A stretch of DNA of 64,000 nt from Fremontodendron californicum (taxonomy: Eukaryota; Streptophyta; Magnoliopsida; Malvales; Malvaceae): positions 3,048,001 to 3,112,000 of the forward strand of contig JAULJL010000039.1 of NCBI GenBank assembly GCA_030761205.1, read 5' to 3'. Shown here piece after piece: positions 21,790 through 31,971 of the stretch. The position numbers were made by a program, and so were the translations under genes. Below the pieces are notes generated by a model, which was given only the letters and a program-made list of their open reading frames with translations, did not search any database and was not told the origin of the DNA. The first letter of the stretch is position 1, and each line of letters starts with the position of its first letter.

Positions 21790-23527
21790 TTAATCTTTTT
21801 ATGTTTACTTGTTAATTTTTGTTTAGTATTTTAGGATTATTTAGGTTGCATGAGTTTGTTTTGTTTTGAGTCTTAGTTGTTCCTATTCTTATGTTATTAG
21901 TTCTTTTCTCTTACACATGATTCTTTCATTTGAGTTAATAGACTTACATTGAGGACAATGTAAGAATTAAGTGTGGGGGGGAATGATTTAGGATTTCTTT
22001 TATTTTTGTCTACTATTTTTTTTTCTTTATTATTATTATTATTTTTTTTTGTGAGTTTTAGTTCCTTTTTAATACAATGATGAGATATGAATTGCATAAG
22101 TCTAAAACAGATTTATTAGTAAGAAGATTTTCATGAGAATTGAGCTTGATGTCAACCTTTTTATGAGCCAATGTTAATATAATATGTTGATTGAGAAAGA
22201 AGCATGTTTAGACTTAATCTGACTTGTATAATCATCCTTGTGAGTTTTTGAGCCTATAATGATTGATGCATTATACAAATCAATCTAATTTCTTTCTTGA
22301 GTGCTCTTATGATTACATGATTCTCTAGAACTTGCTTTAAACCGTTTGAGACTATATTGATACATGTGACAACATGAATATGATAGAGGCATTAGGATTT
22401 TTAGCCAGGGCCAAACAGCCATCCCTTATTGATGTTCCAAGAGAACACACCCTTAGTGAACCAATTTGAGCCTACATTGAATAAGCTATCTCTTTGGTAA
22501 CCATAACTTGTCCCTAACCTAAATATACTTATATCTTTACCTTTGTTCCAAAGATGAATTAGCATGTTTTGAGACAAGTTGCAAAGACAAGGGATATTTT
22601 TAGTTAAAAATTTGGGTTAGAAACAAGAAATAAGTGTGGGGGGAAAAGAAAAGAAAAGTCAAGAGAAAAAGAAATGGAATACTGGCAAATACATTCCTAT
22701 GTAAAAAAAAAAAAAAAAAAAAATATGAATCATCTCTTGAATTTGTGGAAAAAGAAAAAGATGTTACAAAGTCGTTTAGAATGAAGAAAAGGCCCAACAT
22801 GAATATCCGGCCTAGGTGACTATGTACTTGTAAAGAGTTTTGAGAAGTTTCTTTGTATGATCTTTTTATATCTCTAAACTTTATGAACTCTTTGGAACCT
22901 TTGTGATATCTTTATCCTTTTGTTCTTCAACCACATTACAAACCCCTTGGCCCCATTACAACCTTGATTAAAGACCTCTTGATTCATGAAGTTGTATGAT
23001 CTAAATAGTGGAGAATAGGTGGACAAGCAAGAATATGGTAGAACTGTTTTCATGAGATTGATTGAGTGTAAACACTTCACCACTACTTTAAAGAGTGAAA
23101 ATCATGAGGGTATCCCATGTGAGAAGTTGAGATTAAATTTGAACATGCAATATTTTGATTGAGATATGTTATGCTAATATTGGCTTAACTCAAACAATTT
23201 ACATTCAAGCATGATTTTTTGTGAAATTCTTTAAGCTATTGATTAGTTTATAAGACTTGTTCAAATATTGTCTCTAATTTGTATTGAAAGGATTAGGAGT
23301 AAATATTTTTAGTATATGCAGTTTATTTATATTTTAGTTTTTCAATGTTTGTGGGTATCGTTCTAGTAAACCCTCACGAGACTAAACTCGTCCACTAGGG
23401 ACACCTAGGGGTTTAAAGGCTTGTGTCACATGCTAAGTGCCACCGTGATTTCCTACGAAAATGGATTAGATTAGATTTTCTTATTTTATTTTTATTGAGT
23501 CGTTGCTAGGGACTAGCAACAATCTAA
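21790..23527 (+). other. Non-coding 3' region of element 1 with repeated PPT-like tracts
   Basis: No ORF of note. It includes the right cassette repeat (21899-21996) with palindromic ACATTGAGGACAATGT followed by GTGTGGGGGGG, another G tract GTGTGGGGGG near 22633-22643, and then plain AT-rich sequence up to the true polypurine tract. The region matches 27974-29720 of the minus-strand element. Confidence 0.8.
21899..21996 (+). repeat. Direct repeat flanking the cassette, right copy
   Basis: Partner of 19551-19649, starting AGTTCTTTTCTCTTACA and ending TTAGGATTT, with a few substitutions and the same hairpin plus G-tract core. Its counterpart in the minus-strand element is 29519-29615. Confidence 0.85.
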
Positions 23528-23538
23528 GTGTGGGGGTG
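23528..23538 (+). other. Polypurine tract of element 1
   Basis: GTGTGGGGGTG abuts the 3' LTR start TGATAACTCG. It is the expected plus-strand priming site. Confidence 0.85.
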
Positions 23539-25556
23539 TGATAACTCGTATAATTATATAGTTTTTAGTTATGTTTTATTATTGTTTTGTGTCAAATACG
23601 AGTTATTATTGTTTAGTCTAATTGTGTTTATGATCTTTATGTATTTTGGTGTTTTTCACAAGTTTCTTTGAGTGATTTCAGATTACTAGAATTAAGGGCA
23701 AATCCAGTTCAGTTTCAGTTCCGACACCTTTTGCCATATCAGCTATATCTCGAGTTTCATTGAAGCAATAAGGCTGAAATTTGTAGCCATGCAAAGCTAA
23801 GAGGCATATCTATCTTTTTCATGTTTTACACTTCTTAAAACGGAGTCGTTTTCCCTAGCAAAATCGACCATCAAGTTGGCTGATGTGCAATGACGTCTGT
23901 GCTGACATGTTTTCGTATTTTGCCCATATCTGCTTAACCACATCAGAAAATGAGCTGATTCCAACGGATATGGTTCCGTAACTGATAGGGGAACCTTTGT
24001 CTAGAAGACCATGTGATCAGATCAGGCCTCCAATATTGAAGAAATCGACCATCAAGGTGGCTGATGTGCAATGACGTCTGTGCTGACATGTTTTCGTATT
24101 TTGCCCATATCTGCTTAACCACATCAGCAAATGAGCTGATTCCAACGGCTATGGTTCCGTAACTGATAGGGAAACCTTTGTCTAGAAGACCATGTGATCA
24201 GATCAGGCCTCCAATATTGACGAAATCGACCATCAAGTTGGCTGATCAAAATCGTCATATACCTACCTTTGAAATTTGTAAAGCTTGTCTCTTGTCATTT
24301 AGCCCTCCAAAATGTGTATAAATAGAGGGCCTTGGATGATTGTAAGGGATCATATTGGAGATTGGTAGGATATTAGCCATTTTAACAAAATTCTCTAAGT
24401 TTTCTTCTTCTTTCTTTTCTCTAGTTTTCTTTTTCTTTAGAAAGAGCAAGAGGTTGGATAATTAATATTCTTCTTCTTCTTTCTTTCTTTCTTTTATTTC
24501 CTTCTTAGATTCTCTTTAATTTTATGTTTATGTTTATGATGCCTATGCTAGGCTAAACTTCTATTTGGTTAAGGGTGATTTCAAAGCCCTAGACACGTTT
24601 TGTGATTGATTTTCAGATTCTATCTATCATTAATTTTCTATCAAAGTTGCTTATGTTCTTCTACAAGAATTGTTCATGATGTTGTCTTGATTTATTTAGG
24701 TGTACAACTAGATAGATCTTGATAATTATCTATTGCTAGTCTAGGAGTCTTGATCCGTGTAATTGTCTTGATTTCCTATTCATAAGTGGCAATTTGTGAT
24801 TAATGATTATGGTCAAGTTTTCAATAATTGCAAAGTGGAACATAACCTAAGTTGAACAATCCGAGCTTATGTGTTTGTTGCTTAGATCAACCTATCTTTC
24901 TCATCATAAAGCTGCCATTAAATTGAATTTAGAGAGCTTATTCTAGGTTGTTTAATGGTTAGAGATTAAATAGAGAGCTTGTTCTATTTAACGACAAACT
25001 AAGGAAAGATTGGGGTAACAGAGCTTGTTGTTATCTACGGTTGTTAACTTTGATAGTTGGTTGATATTGATAGATTTGAAATTGATTCTTAATGATGTCT
25101 AGTGGTGGAGAATGAAACCTTAACCATATTTTTCATATTTGATTCTTCTTACTTACTTGTTTTCTTACTTTTCTAGTTTGCCTATTTTTAAAAGTATATT
25201 TATTTTTATTGGCTGGTTATACCGCCTAATTTGTATATTAACTTTGTTTTATTTTTATTGGCTGGTTATACCGCCTAATTTAGTATATATATTATTGGCT
25301 GGTTATACCGCCTAATTTAGTATATATATTTTTATTGGCTGGTTTTACCGCCTTGCATCTTATTCTTATTATTTACTTTAGTTTAAATCTGGCTTCAAAA
25401 ACCCCTTTTCTTTTATTGTTCTTGAATTTAAGTTTTAAACTATTAACTTATAAACTAAAACCCAATCCCTGAGGACTCGACCCTTGCTAACTACTATACT
25501 TACAATTTATCTTTTTAGTGCAAGGTTAAATAAGATACACTCTTTTGGGTGCATCG
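23539..25556 (+). repeat. Athila element 1, 3' LTR (2018 bp)
   Basis: Same ends and content as the 5' LTR, but with two tandem copies of the 181 bp unit (starting 23861 and 24042, partial third at 24223). The last base of the LTR is G where the other three Athila LTRs end in A (ATCG for ATCA). Confidence 0.93.
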
Positions 25557-25939
25557 TGCTACATGGATTTTGTGTTCAAGCTTCATGGCCTTCCCACAGC
25601 AATTGTTAGTGACAAAGATCCCATCTTCCTTAGCCAATTTTGGAATGAGCTCTTCATGATACAAAGGGTCTCGCTTCACATGTCTACTGCATACCACCCT
25701 CAAATCGATGGCTAGACAGAGGTGGTTAACAGATGCCTAGAGACTTATTTGAGATGTGTCTCTGGGGACCAACCAAAGGCATGGAGTAAATGGTTGTCCC
25801 TTGCTCAGTAGTGGTATAACACCAATCACCATTCAGCTACCAATGTCACACCTTTCAAGGCTCTCTATAGATATTCCCCACCACTACATGTTCCGTACTT
25901 TCCAGGGGACTCTCAGGTAAAAACGGTGGATATGAGCCT
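25557..25939 (+). pseudogene. Chromovirus integrase fragment between the two Athila elements
   Basis: Continues the integrase reading broken at 12112: MDFVFKLHGLPTAIVSDKD, then STAYHPQIDG with an in-frame stop, TEVVNRCLETYLRC and a further stop before WYNTNHHSATNVTPFKALY. It ends at the AGCCT target of the second Athila element and continues at 39437. Confidence 0.9.
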
Positions 25940-27962
25940 TGATGCACCCAAAAGAGTGTATCTTATTTAACCTTGCACTAAAAAGATCAATTGTAAGTAT
26001 AGTAGTTAGCAAGGGTCGAGTCCTCAGGGATTGGGTTTTAGTTTATAAGTTGATAGTTTAAAACTTAAATTCAAGAACAATAGAAGAAAAGGGGTTTTTG
26101 AAATCAGATTTAAACTAAAGTAAATAATAAGAATAAGATGCAAGGCGGTATAACCAGCCAATAAAAATATATATACTAAATTAGGCGGTATAACCAGCCA
26201 ATAAAAATATATATACTAAATTAGGCGGTATAACCAGCCAATAAAAATAAAACAAAGTTAATATACAAATTAGGCGGTATAACCAGCCAATAAAAATAAA
26301 TATACTTTTAAAAATAAGCAAACTAGAAAAGTAAGAAAACAAGTAAGTAAGAAGAATCAAATATGAAAAATATGGTTAAGGTTTCATTCTCCACCACTAG
26401 ACATCATTAAGAATCAATTTCAGATCTATCAATATCAACCAACTATCAAAGTTAACAACCGTAGATAACAACAAGCTCTGTTATCCCAATCTTTCCTTAG
26501 TTTATCGTTAAATAGAACAAGCTCTCTATTTAATCTCTAACCATCAAACAACCTAGAATAAGCTCTCTAGATTCAATTTAATGGCAGCTTTATGATGAGA
26601 AAGATAGGTTGATCTAAGCAACAAACACATAAGCTCGGATTGTTCAACTTAGGTTATGTTCCACTTTGCAATTATTGAAAACTTGACCATAATCATTAAT
26701 CACAAATTGCCACTTATGAATAGGAAATCAAGACAATTACACGGATCAAGACTCCTAAACTAGCAATAGATAATTATCAAGATCTATCTAGTTGTACACC
26801 TAAACAAATCAAGACAACATCATGAACAATTCTTGTAGAAGAACATAAGCAACTTTGATAGAAAATTAATGATAGATAGAATCTGAAAATCAATCACAAA
26901 ACATGTCTAGGGCTTTGAAATCACCCTTAACCAAATAGAAGTTTAGCCTAGCATAGGCATTATAAACATAAAATTAAATAGAATCTAAGAAGAAAATAAA
27001 AGAAAGAAAGAAGAAGAAGAAGAATATTAATTATCCAACCTCTTGCTCTTTCTAAAGAAAAAGAAAACTAGAGAAAAGAAAGAAGAAGAAAACTTAGAGA
27101 ATTTTGTTAAAATGGCTAATATCCTACCAATCTCCAATATGATCCCTTACAATCATCCAAGGCCCTCTATTTATACACATTTTGGAGGGCTAAATGACAA
27201 GAGACAAGCTTTACAAATTTCAAAGGTAGGTATATGACGATTTTGATCAGCCAACTTGATGGTCGATTTCGTCAATATTGGAGGCCTGATCTGATCACAT
27301 GGTCTTCTAGAAAAAGGTTCCCCTATCCGTTACGGAACCATAGCCGTTGGAATCAGCTCATTTGCTGATGTGGTTAAGCAGATATGGGCAAAATACGAAA
27401 ACATGTCAGCACAGATGTCATTACACATCAGCCACCTTGATGGTCGATTTATTCAATATTGGAGGCCCGATCTGATCACATGGTCTTCTAGACAAAGGTT
27501 CCCCTATCAGTTACGGAACCATAGCCGTTGGAATCAGCTCATTTGCTGATGTGGATAAGAAGATACGGGCATAATACGAAAACATGTCAGCACAGATGTC
27601 ATTACACATCAGCCACCTTGATGGTCGATTTCGCTAGGGAAAACGACTCCGTTTTAAGAAGTGTAAAACATGAAAAAGATAGATATGCCTCTTAGCTTTG
27701 CATGGCTACAAATTTCAGCCTTATTGCTTCAGTGAAACTCGAGATATAGCTGATATGGCAAAAGGTGTCGGAACTGAAACTGAACTGGATTTGCCCTTAA
27801 TTCTAGTAATCTGAAATCACTCAAAGAAACTTGTGAAAAACACCAAAATACATAAAAATATAAAAGATCATAAACACAATTAGACTAAACAATAATAACT
27901 CGTATTTGACACAAAACATTAATAAAACATAACTAAAAACTATATAATTATACGAGTTATCA
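25940..27962 (-). repeat. Athila element 2, 3' LTR (2023 bp)
   Basis: In plus coordinates it runs from TGATGCACCC to GAGTTATCA. It has two 181 bp units (boundaries at about 27261, 27442 and 27623), four GGCGGTATAACCAGCC motifs (about 26143-26295) and the TATA box on the minus strand at 27166-27175. Confidence 0.95.
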
Positions 27963-27973
27963 CACCCCCACAC
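27963..27973 (-). other. Polypurine tract of element 2
   Basis: CACCCCCACAC on the plus strand, that is GTGTGGGGGTG on the element strand, directly next to the LTR. It is identical to the tract of element 1. Confidence 0.85.
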
Positions 27974-28814
27974 TTAGATTGTTGCTAGTCCCTAGCAACG
28001 ACTCAATAAAAATAAAATAAGAAAATCTAATCTAATCCATTTTCGTAGGAAATCACGGTGGCACTTAGCATGTGACACAAGCCTTTAAACCCCTAGGTGT
28101 CCCTAGTGGACGAGTTTAGTCTCGTGAGGGTTTACTAGAACGATACCCACAAACATTGAAAAACTAAAATATAAATAAACTGCATATACTAAAAATATTT
28201 ACTCCTAATCCTTTCAATACAAATTAGATACAATATTTGAACAAGTCTTATAAACTAATCAATAGCTTAAAGAATTTCACAAAAAATCATGCTTGAATGT
28301 AAATTGTTTGAGTTAAGCCAATATTAGCATAACATATCTCAATCAAAATATTGCATGTTCAAATTTAATCTCAACTTCTCACATGGGATACCCTCATGAT
28401 TTTCACTCTTTAAAGTAGTGGTGAAGTGTTTACACTCAATCAATCTCATGAAAACAGTTCTACCATATTCTTGCTTGTCCACCTATTCTCCACTATTTAG
28501 ATCATACAACTTCATGAATCAAGAGGTCTTTAATCAAGGTTGTAATGGGGCCAAGGGGTTTGTAATGTGGTTGAAGAACAAAAGGATAAAGATATCACAA
28601 AGGTTCCAAAGAGTTCATAAAGTTTAGAGACATAAAAAGATCATACAAAGAAACTTCTCAAAACTCTTTACAAGTACATAGTCACCTAGGCCGGATATTT
28701 ATGTTGGGCCTTTTCTTCATTCTGAACAACTTTGTAACATCTTTTTCTTTTTCCCAAAATTCAAGAGATGATTCATATTATTTTTTTTTTGAATGTATTT
28801 GCCAGTATTCCATT

Positions 28815-28850
<36 letters not shown>

Positions 28851-29724
28851 ACTTTTCTTTTCTTTCCCCCCCCCACACTTATTTCTTGTTTCTAACCCAA
28901 ATTTTTAACTAAAAATATCCCTTGTCTTTGCAACTTGTCTCAAAACATGCTAATTCATCTTTGGAACAAAGGTAAAGATATAAGTATATTTAGGTTAGGG
29001 ACAAGTTATGGTTACCAAAGAGATAGCTTATTCAATGTAGGCTCAAATTGGTTCACTAAGGGTGTGTTCTCTTGGAACATCAATAAGGGATGGCTGTTTG
29101 GCTCTGGCTAAAAATCCTAATGCCTCTATCATATTCATGTTGTCACATGTATCAATATAGTCTCAAACGGTTTAAAGCAAGTTCTAGAGAATCCTGTAAT
29201 CATAAGAGCACTCAAGAAAGAAATTAGATTGATTTGTATAATGCATCAATCATTATAGGCTCAAAAACTCACAAGGATGATTATACAAGTCAGATTAAGT
29301 CTAAACATACTTCTTTCTCAATCAACATATCATATTAACATTGGCTCATAAAAAAAAAAAAAATGATATCAAGCTCAATTCTCATGAAAATCTTCTCACT
29401 AATAACTCTGTTTTAGACTTATGCAATTCATATCTCATCATTGTATTAAAAAGGAACTAAAACACACTAAAAATTATAATAAAGACTCATAAAAAAAAAT
29501 AGTAGACAAAAATAAAAGAAATCCTAAATCATTCCCCCCACACTTAATTCTTACATTGTCCTCAATGTAAGTCTATTAACCCAAATGAAAGAATCATGTG
29601 TAAGAGAAAAGAACTAATAACATAAGAATAGGAACAGCTAAGACTCAAAACAAAACAAACTCATGCAACCTAAATAATCTTAAAATACTAAACAAAAATT
29701 AACAAGTAAACATAAAAAGATTAA
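27974..29724 (-). other. Non-coding 3' region of element 2
   Basis: Counterpart of 21790-23527. It has a long homopolymer T run (about 28816-28849), a C10 run at 28866-28875 followed by ACACTT (a PPT-like G tract on the element strand), and the hairpin plus G-tract repeat at 29519-29615. No supportable ORF. Confidence 0.75.
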
Positions 29725-29904
29725 AATCAAACTGACAAGGTGTGTCTCAAGTCTCCCTTACTCAGACCTTGTTCAGAATGAATACTTCTAAATTGCTTAA
29801 AACACAACAAACTTTTTTTTTTTTTTTTTGAAAAGAAGAAATCAAACTGACAAGGTATGTCTCAAGTCTCCCTTACTCAGACCTTGTTCAGAATGAATAC
29901 TTCT
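29725..29904 (-). repeat. Two 65 bp direct repeats downstream of LOG (element 2)
   Basis: Copies at 29725-29789 and 29840-29904 match the pair at 21604-21789 in element 1. The spacer between them contains a poly-T run of different length. Confidence 0.9.
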
Positions 29905-30075
29905 TAAATTTTTTTTTTTTTTTTTAAATTAGCAAAATATGTCCATTACCCCCTACTAAAATATGACATTGTCCCCAATGTCAAATTTTAAAGGTAGAAT
30001 TTAGGAGATATTACCTGCAGAGGTTGCTAACCACTTATTATAACTGAGACACAACAAGCAAAATGTTAGATAATG

Positions 30076-30723
30076 TCACAAAGACAAAGTGCAATCCACT
30101 CCTTGCTCGTCCATATCTCTTTTTCTTTTTCCGAGCGTTTGCGAAACAACCGTAGCAGATAAACACTCATAAGCTTGGAGCTTTTTAAGTAAATCTTCAA
30201 TGGTTGTAGCAGAAATTATGGTTCTCCTTGCCTCTGAAAACATGAATCCATTATCCACAGCATTATCTAAATATAAAAGCAAATTACTAAAATAACCATT
30301 AATATTAAGCAAACCAATGGGTTTCTTATTTGTGACCAAAGATGACCAAGAAGCCACGCAAGCTATTTCTTCCAATGTACCCAGACCTCCTGGTAAAGCA
30401 ATGAATGCATCGGCAGAATGGTACATGATTGTTATCCGTTCAGGGACACTCCAGACTTGTATTTCCTTACCCACGGTAGGTCCACAAAAACTTGTGAATA
30501 GTTTTGGCACGATTCCTAGAACTGGACTTCCTCCGGTGTGTGCTGCTGTAGCGACTGCTCCCATTAAACCCGTACTACCGCCTCCATAAATCAAGTGGAT
30601 CTTTTGTTGGGCAAGTATTACTCCAACTCTTATGGCTTCATCAGCGAATATGTTATTTTTCCCTGGATAAGCACCTCCAAAGACACAAATTTTTTTAATG
30701 CGCTGGGATGAAGTACTTTCCAT
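30076..30723 (-). CDS. LOG: LOG-type cytokinin riboside 5'-monophosphate phosphoribohydrolase, retrotransposon-borne (element 2)
   Basis: 215 aa, identical to the copy in element 1 except for two residues: Gly instead of Arg at 55, which restores the family-typical GLMG, and Thr instead of Ala at 63. It keeps YGGGSTGLMG, R96 and PGGLGTLEE (111-119), so it looks catalytically competent as cytokinin-activating LOG. It is intronless and has the basic C-terminal GKRKR. The A-run before the ATG is one base shorter than in element 1, so the upstream ATG is out of frame and translation should begin at MESTSS. On the element strand it follows the Cys-rich ORF by 366 bp. Confidence 0.92.
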   Translation of the reverse strand: MESTSSQRIKKICVFGGAYPGKNNIFADEAIRVGVILAQQKIHLIYGGGSTGLMGAVATAAHTGGSPVLGIVPKLFTSFCGPTVGKEIQVWSVPERITIMYHSADAFIALPGGLGTLEEIACVASWSSLVTNKKPIGLLNINGYFSNLLLYLDNAVDNGFMFSEARRTIISATTIEDLLKKLQAYECLSATVVSQTLGKRKRDMDEQGVDCTLSL

Positions 30724-30741
30724 TTTTTTTTTTTCGAGTGC

Positions 30742-30774
30742 CTGAAAGAGAATGAGTACATGGTGTAATATATA
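30742..30774 (-). promoter_or_regulatory. TATA-like box and acceptor-like site before LOG (element 2)
   Basis: On the minus strand, TATATATTA (30774-30766) and CTCTTTCAG (acceptor AG at 30743-30742) precede the LOG ATG, as in element 1. Confidence 0.5.
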
Positions 30775-31089
30775 GAGGACTTAGTAGTGAATCAGACAAG
30801 AGTAATAATGTCGCCGAAAGTGTATCTGACCTGTCAGAAGAAAATGTTAACCTAACAAAAGATTTTTGCGTGATTTCAGGAAGAAAATCAAAAAGAGAAG
30901 AAAAAATCAACCGTAAAAGACAAATAATAAAAAAAAACGAGAATAATTACACAAATCGAACAACACGTAAATTAAAACAAAATAAAGTTATTGCAAATCA
31001 AACCAAAAGCTGAGAAGTCATTTATTGTAGTTGTGATTGTGGCTCACATCTTCCTCTGGTTTTACGTCCAGAAACGGCTTAAACGCCTT

Positions 31090-31626
31090 CTATGAGTCGA
31101 GGATATGCTTCCCATCCAGTTTTCTTACAAGCTGGCAAACAGGGTCTTTTAACATCAGATTCCCAAGATGTTGCCATTCCCTTTGGAATTGCGGCCATAA
31201 ATCAAGAATTTCTCTTTGTACGTCTCCACTAGGATGCGTCTCAAGAGAAAGTTGGATATTACCCAAATTCTCCTTACTCAGTCCATCCTTAATGAATTCA
31301 ATTTTATCATCTCGATTAGAGGACGGAATCCCAATAGAACGACATTTACCGTTACACGTCCATCGTGCACATTTGTGGCAATTTGAACTCATGCGCTTTG
31401 CTCGTCGCTTCTTTGCAAAAGTGCTTCTACCTGTACCTGGTAAATGCAAAACAGGAAGATATTCATCTTCACGTACCTTGGCTTCAATTAGCCAACGTAT
31501 GTCGTCAGGAATCCCTTTGTGCATAAGCATTCTTAATCTCTCAAGTCGAACTTGGTAAAGCTTCAGTAAAATATTTCGAGGAAAAGGAGGAAATCGTTTC
31601 TGCAATCTTGTGAGAATATCATCCAT
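31090..31626 (-). CDS. 178 aa basic Cys4 protein, virus CRP-like (element 2)
   Basis: Same protein as in element 1 with one substitution (Leu for Ile at 47). The basic tract (72-78) and C83, C86, C91 and C95 are unchanged. Here the upstream frame that could lengthen the ORF in element 1 is deleted, which supports MDDILTRL as the true start. The similarity to cysteine-rich nucleic-acid-binding proteins of carla/allexivirus-type viruses is at motif level. A role in RNA binding or silencing suppression is inference. Intact retention in two independently inserted copies argues that it was functional when they moved. Confidence 0.75.
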   Translation of the reverse strand: MDDILTRLQKRFPPFPRNILLKLYQVRLERLRMLMHKGIPDDIRWLIEAKVREDEYLPVLHLPGTGRSTFAKKRRAKRMSSNCHKCARWTCNGKCRSIGIPSSNRDDKIEFIKDGLSKENLGNIQLSLETHPSGDVQREILDLWPQFQREWQHLGNLMLKDPVCQLVRKLDGKHILDS

Positions 31627-31627
31627 C

Positions 31628-31687
31628 CTGAAAAAAAAAAGAATGAAAAAAAAAATTGAAAGAGAAATTGGAAGAGAAATTTATATA
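31628..31687 (-). promoter_or_regulatory. TATA-like box and acceptor-like site before the Cys-rich ORF (element 2)
   Basis: On the minus strand, TATATAAAT (31687-31679) and a pyrimidine tract ending in CAG (AG at 31629-31628) stand directly before the ATG. The layout matches 19822-19877. Confidence 0.5.
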
Positions 31688-31971
31688 CAATATCAGTTTT
31701 GTGGGTAGCTGATGGAACCGATTTAAATAATCACGGAGTACCGTTATCCGCCATTTAACCGGGGTTAAAAAAAAATAAATTAAAAATTATATTTACATCT
31801 TGTAAGAGAAAAGAACTATTAAACAAAAGAAAAGAAAAACAATAAAAGATAGAATGATGGAGAGTAAGGAATATGCAAATCTGATATAATAGATGCTCTC
31901 CATCCTTTTGGGTTGCCTCCCAAGAAGCGCTTGGTTTATTGTCCTCAGCCTAACTTAGACCCATGCCATTA

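Larger units (their letters stand above)
12113..25556 (+). mobile_element. Athila-type Ty3/gypsy element 1 with extra virus-like and LOG ORFs
   Basis: Complete LTR retrotransposon: 5' LTR, tRNA-Asp-type primer site, 1777-codon gag-pol, a 178 aa Cys-rich ORF, a 215 aa LOG ORF, polypurine tract and 3' LTR. It is inserted into the chromovirus integrase reading. The target GCTAC lies before it (12108-12112) and again after it (25558-25562), with one or two base ambiguity because the 3' LTR ends ATCG rather than ATCA. All three ORFs are open. It shares 99% or more of its gag-pol protein with the minus-strand copy at 25940-39436. Confidence 0.95.

Noticed and set aside
21430..23538. Search for an env-like transmembrane ORF
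   Set aside because: No ORF with a signal peptide and membrane anchor is present between pol and the 3' LTR in either Athila copy apart from the two described ORFs.
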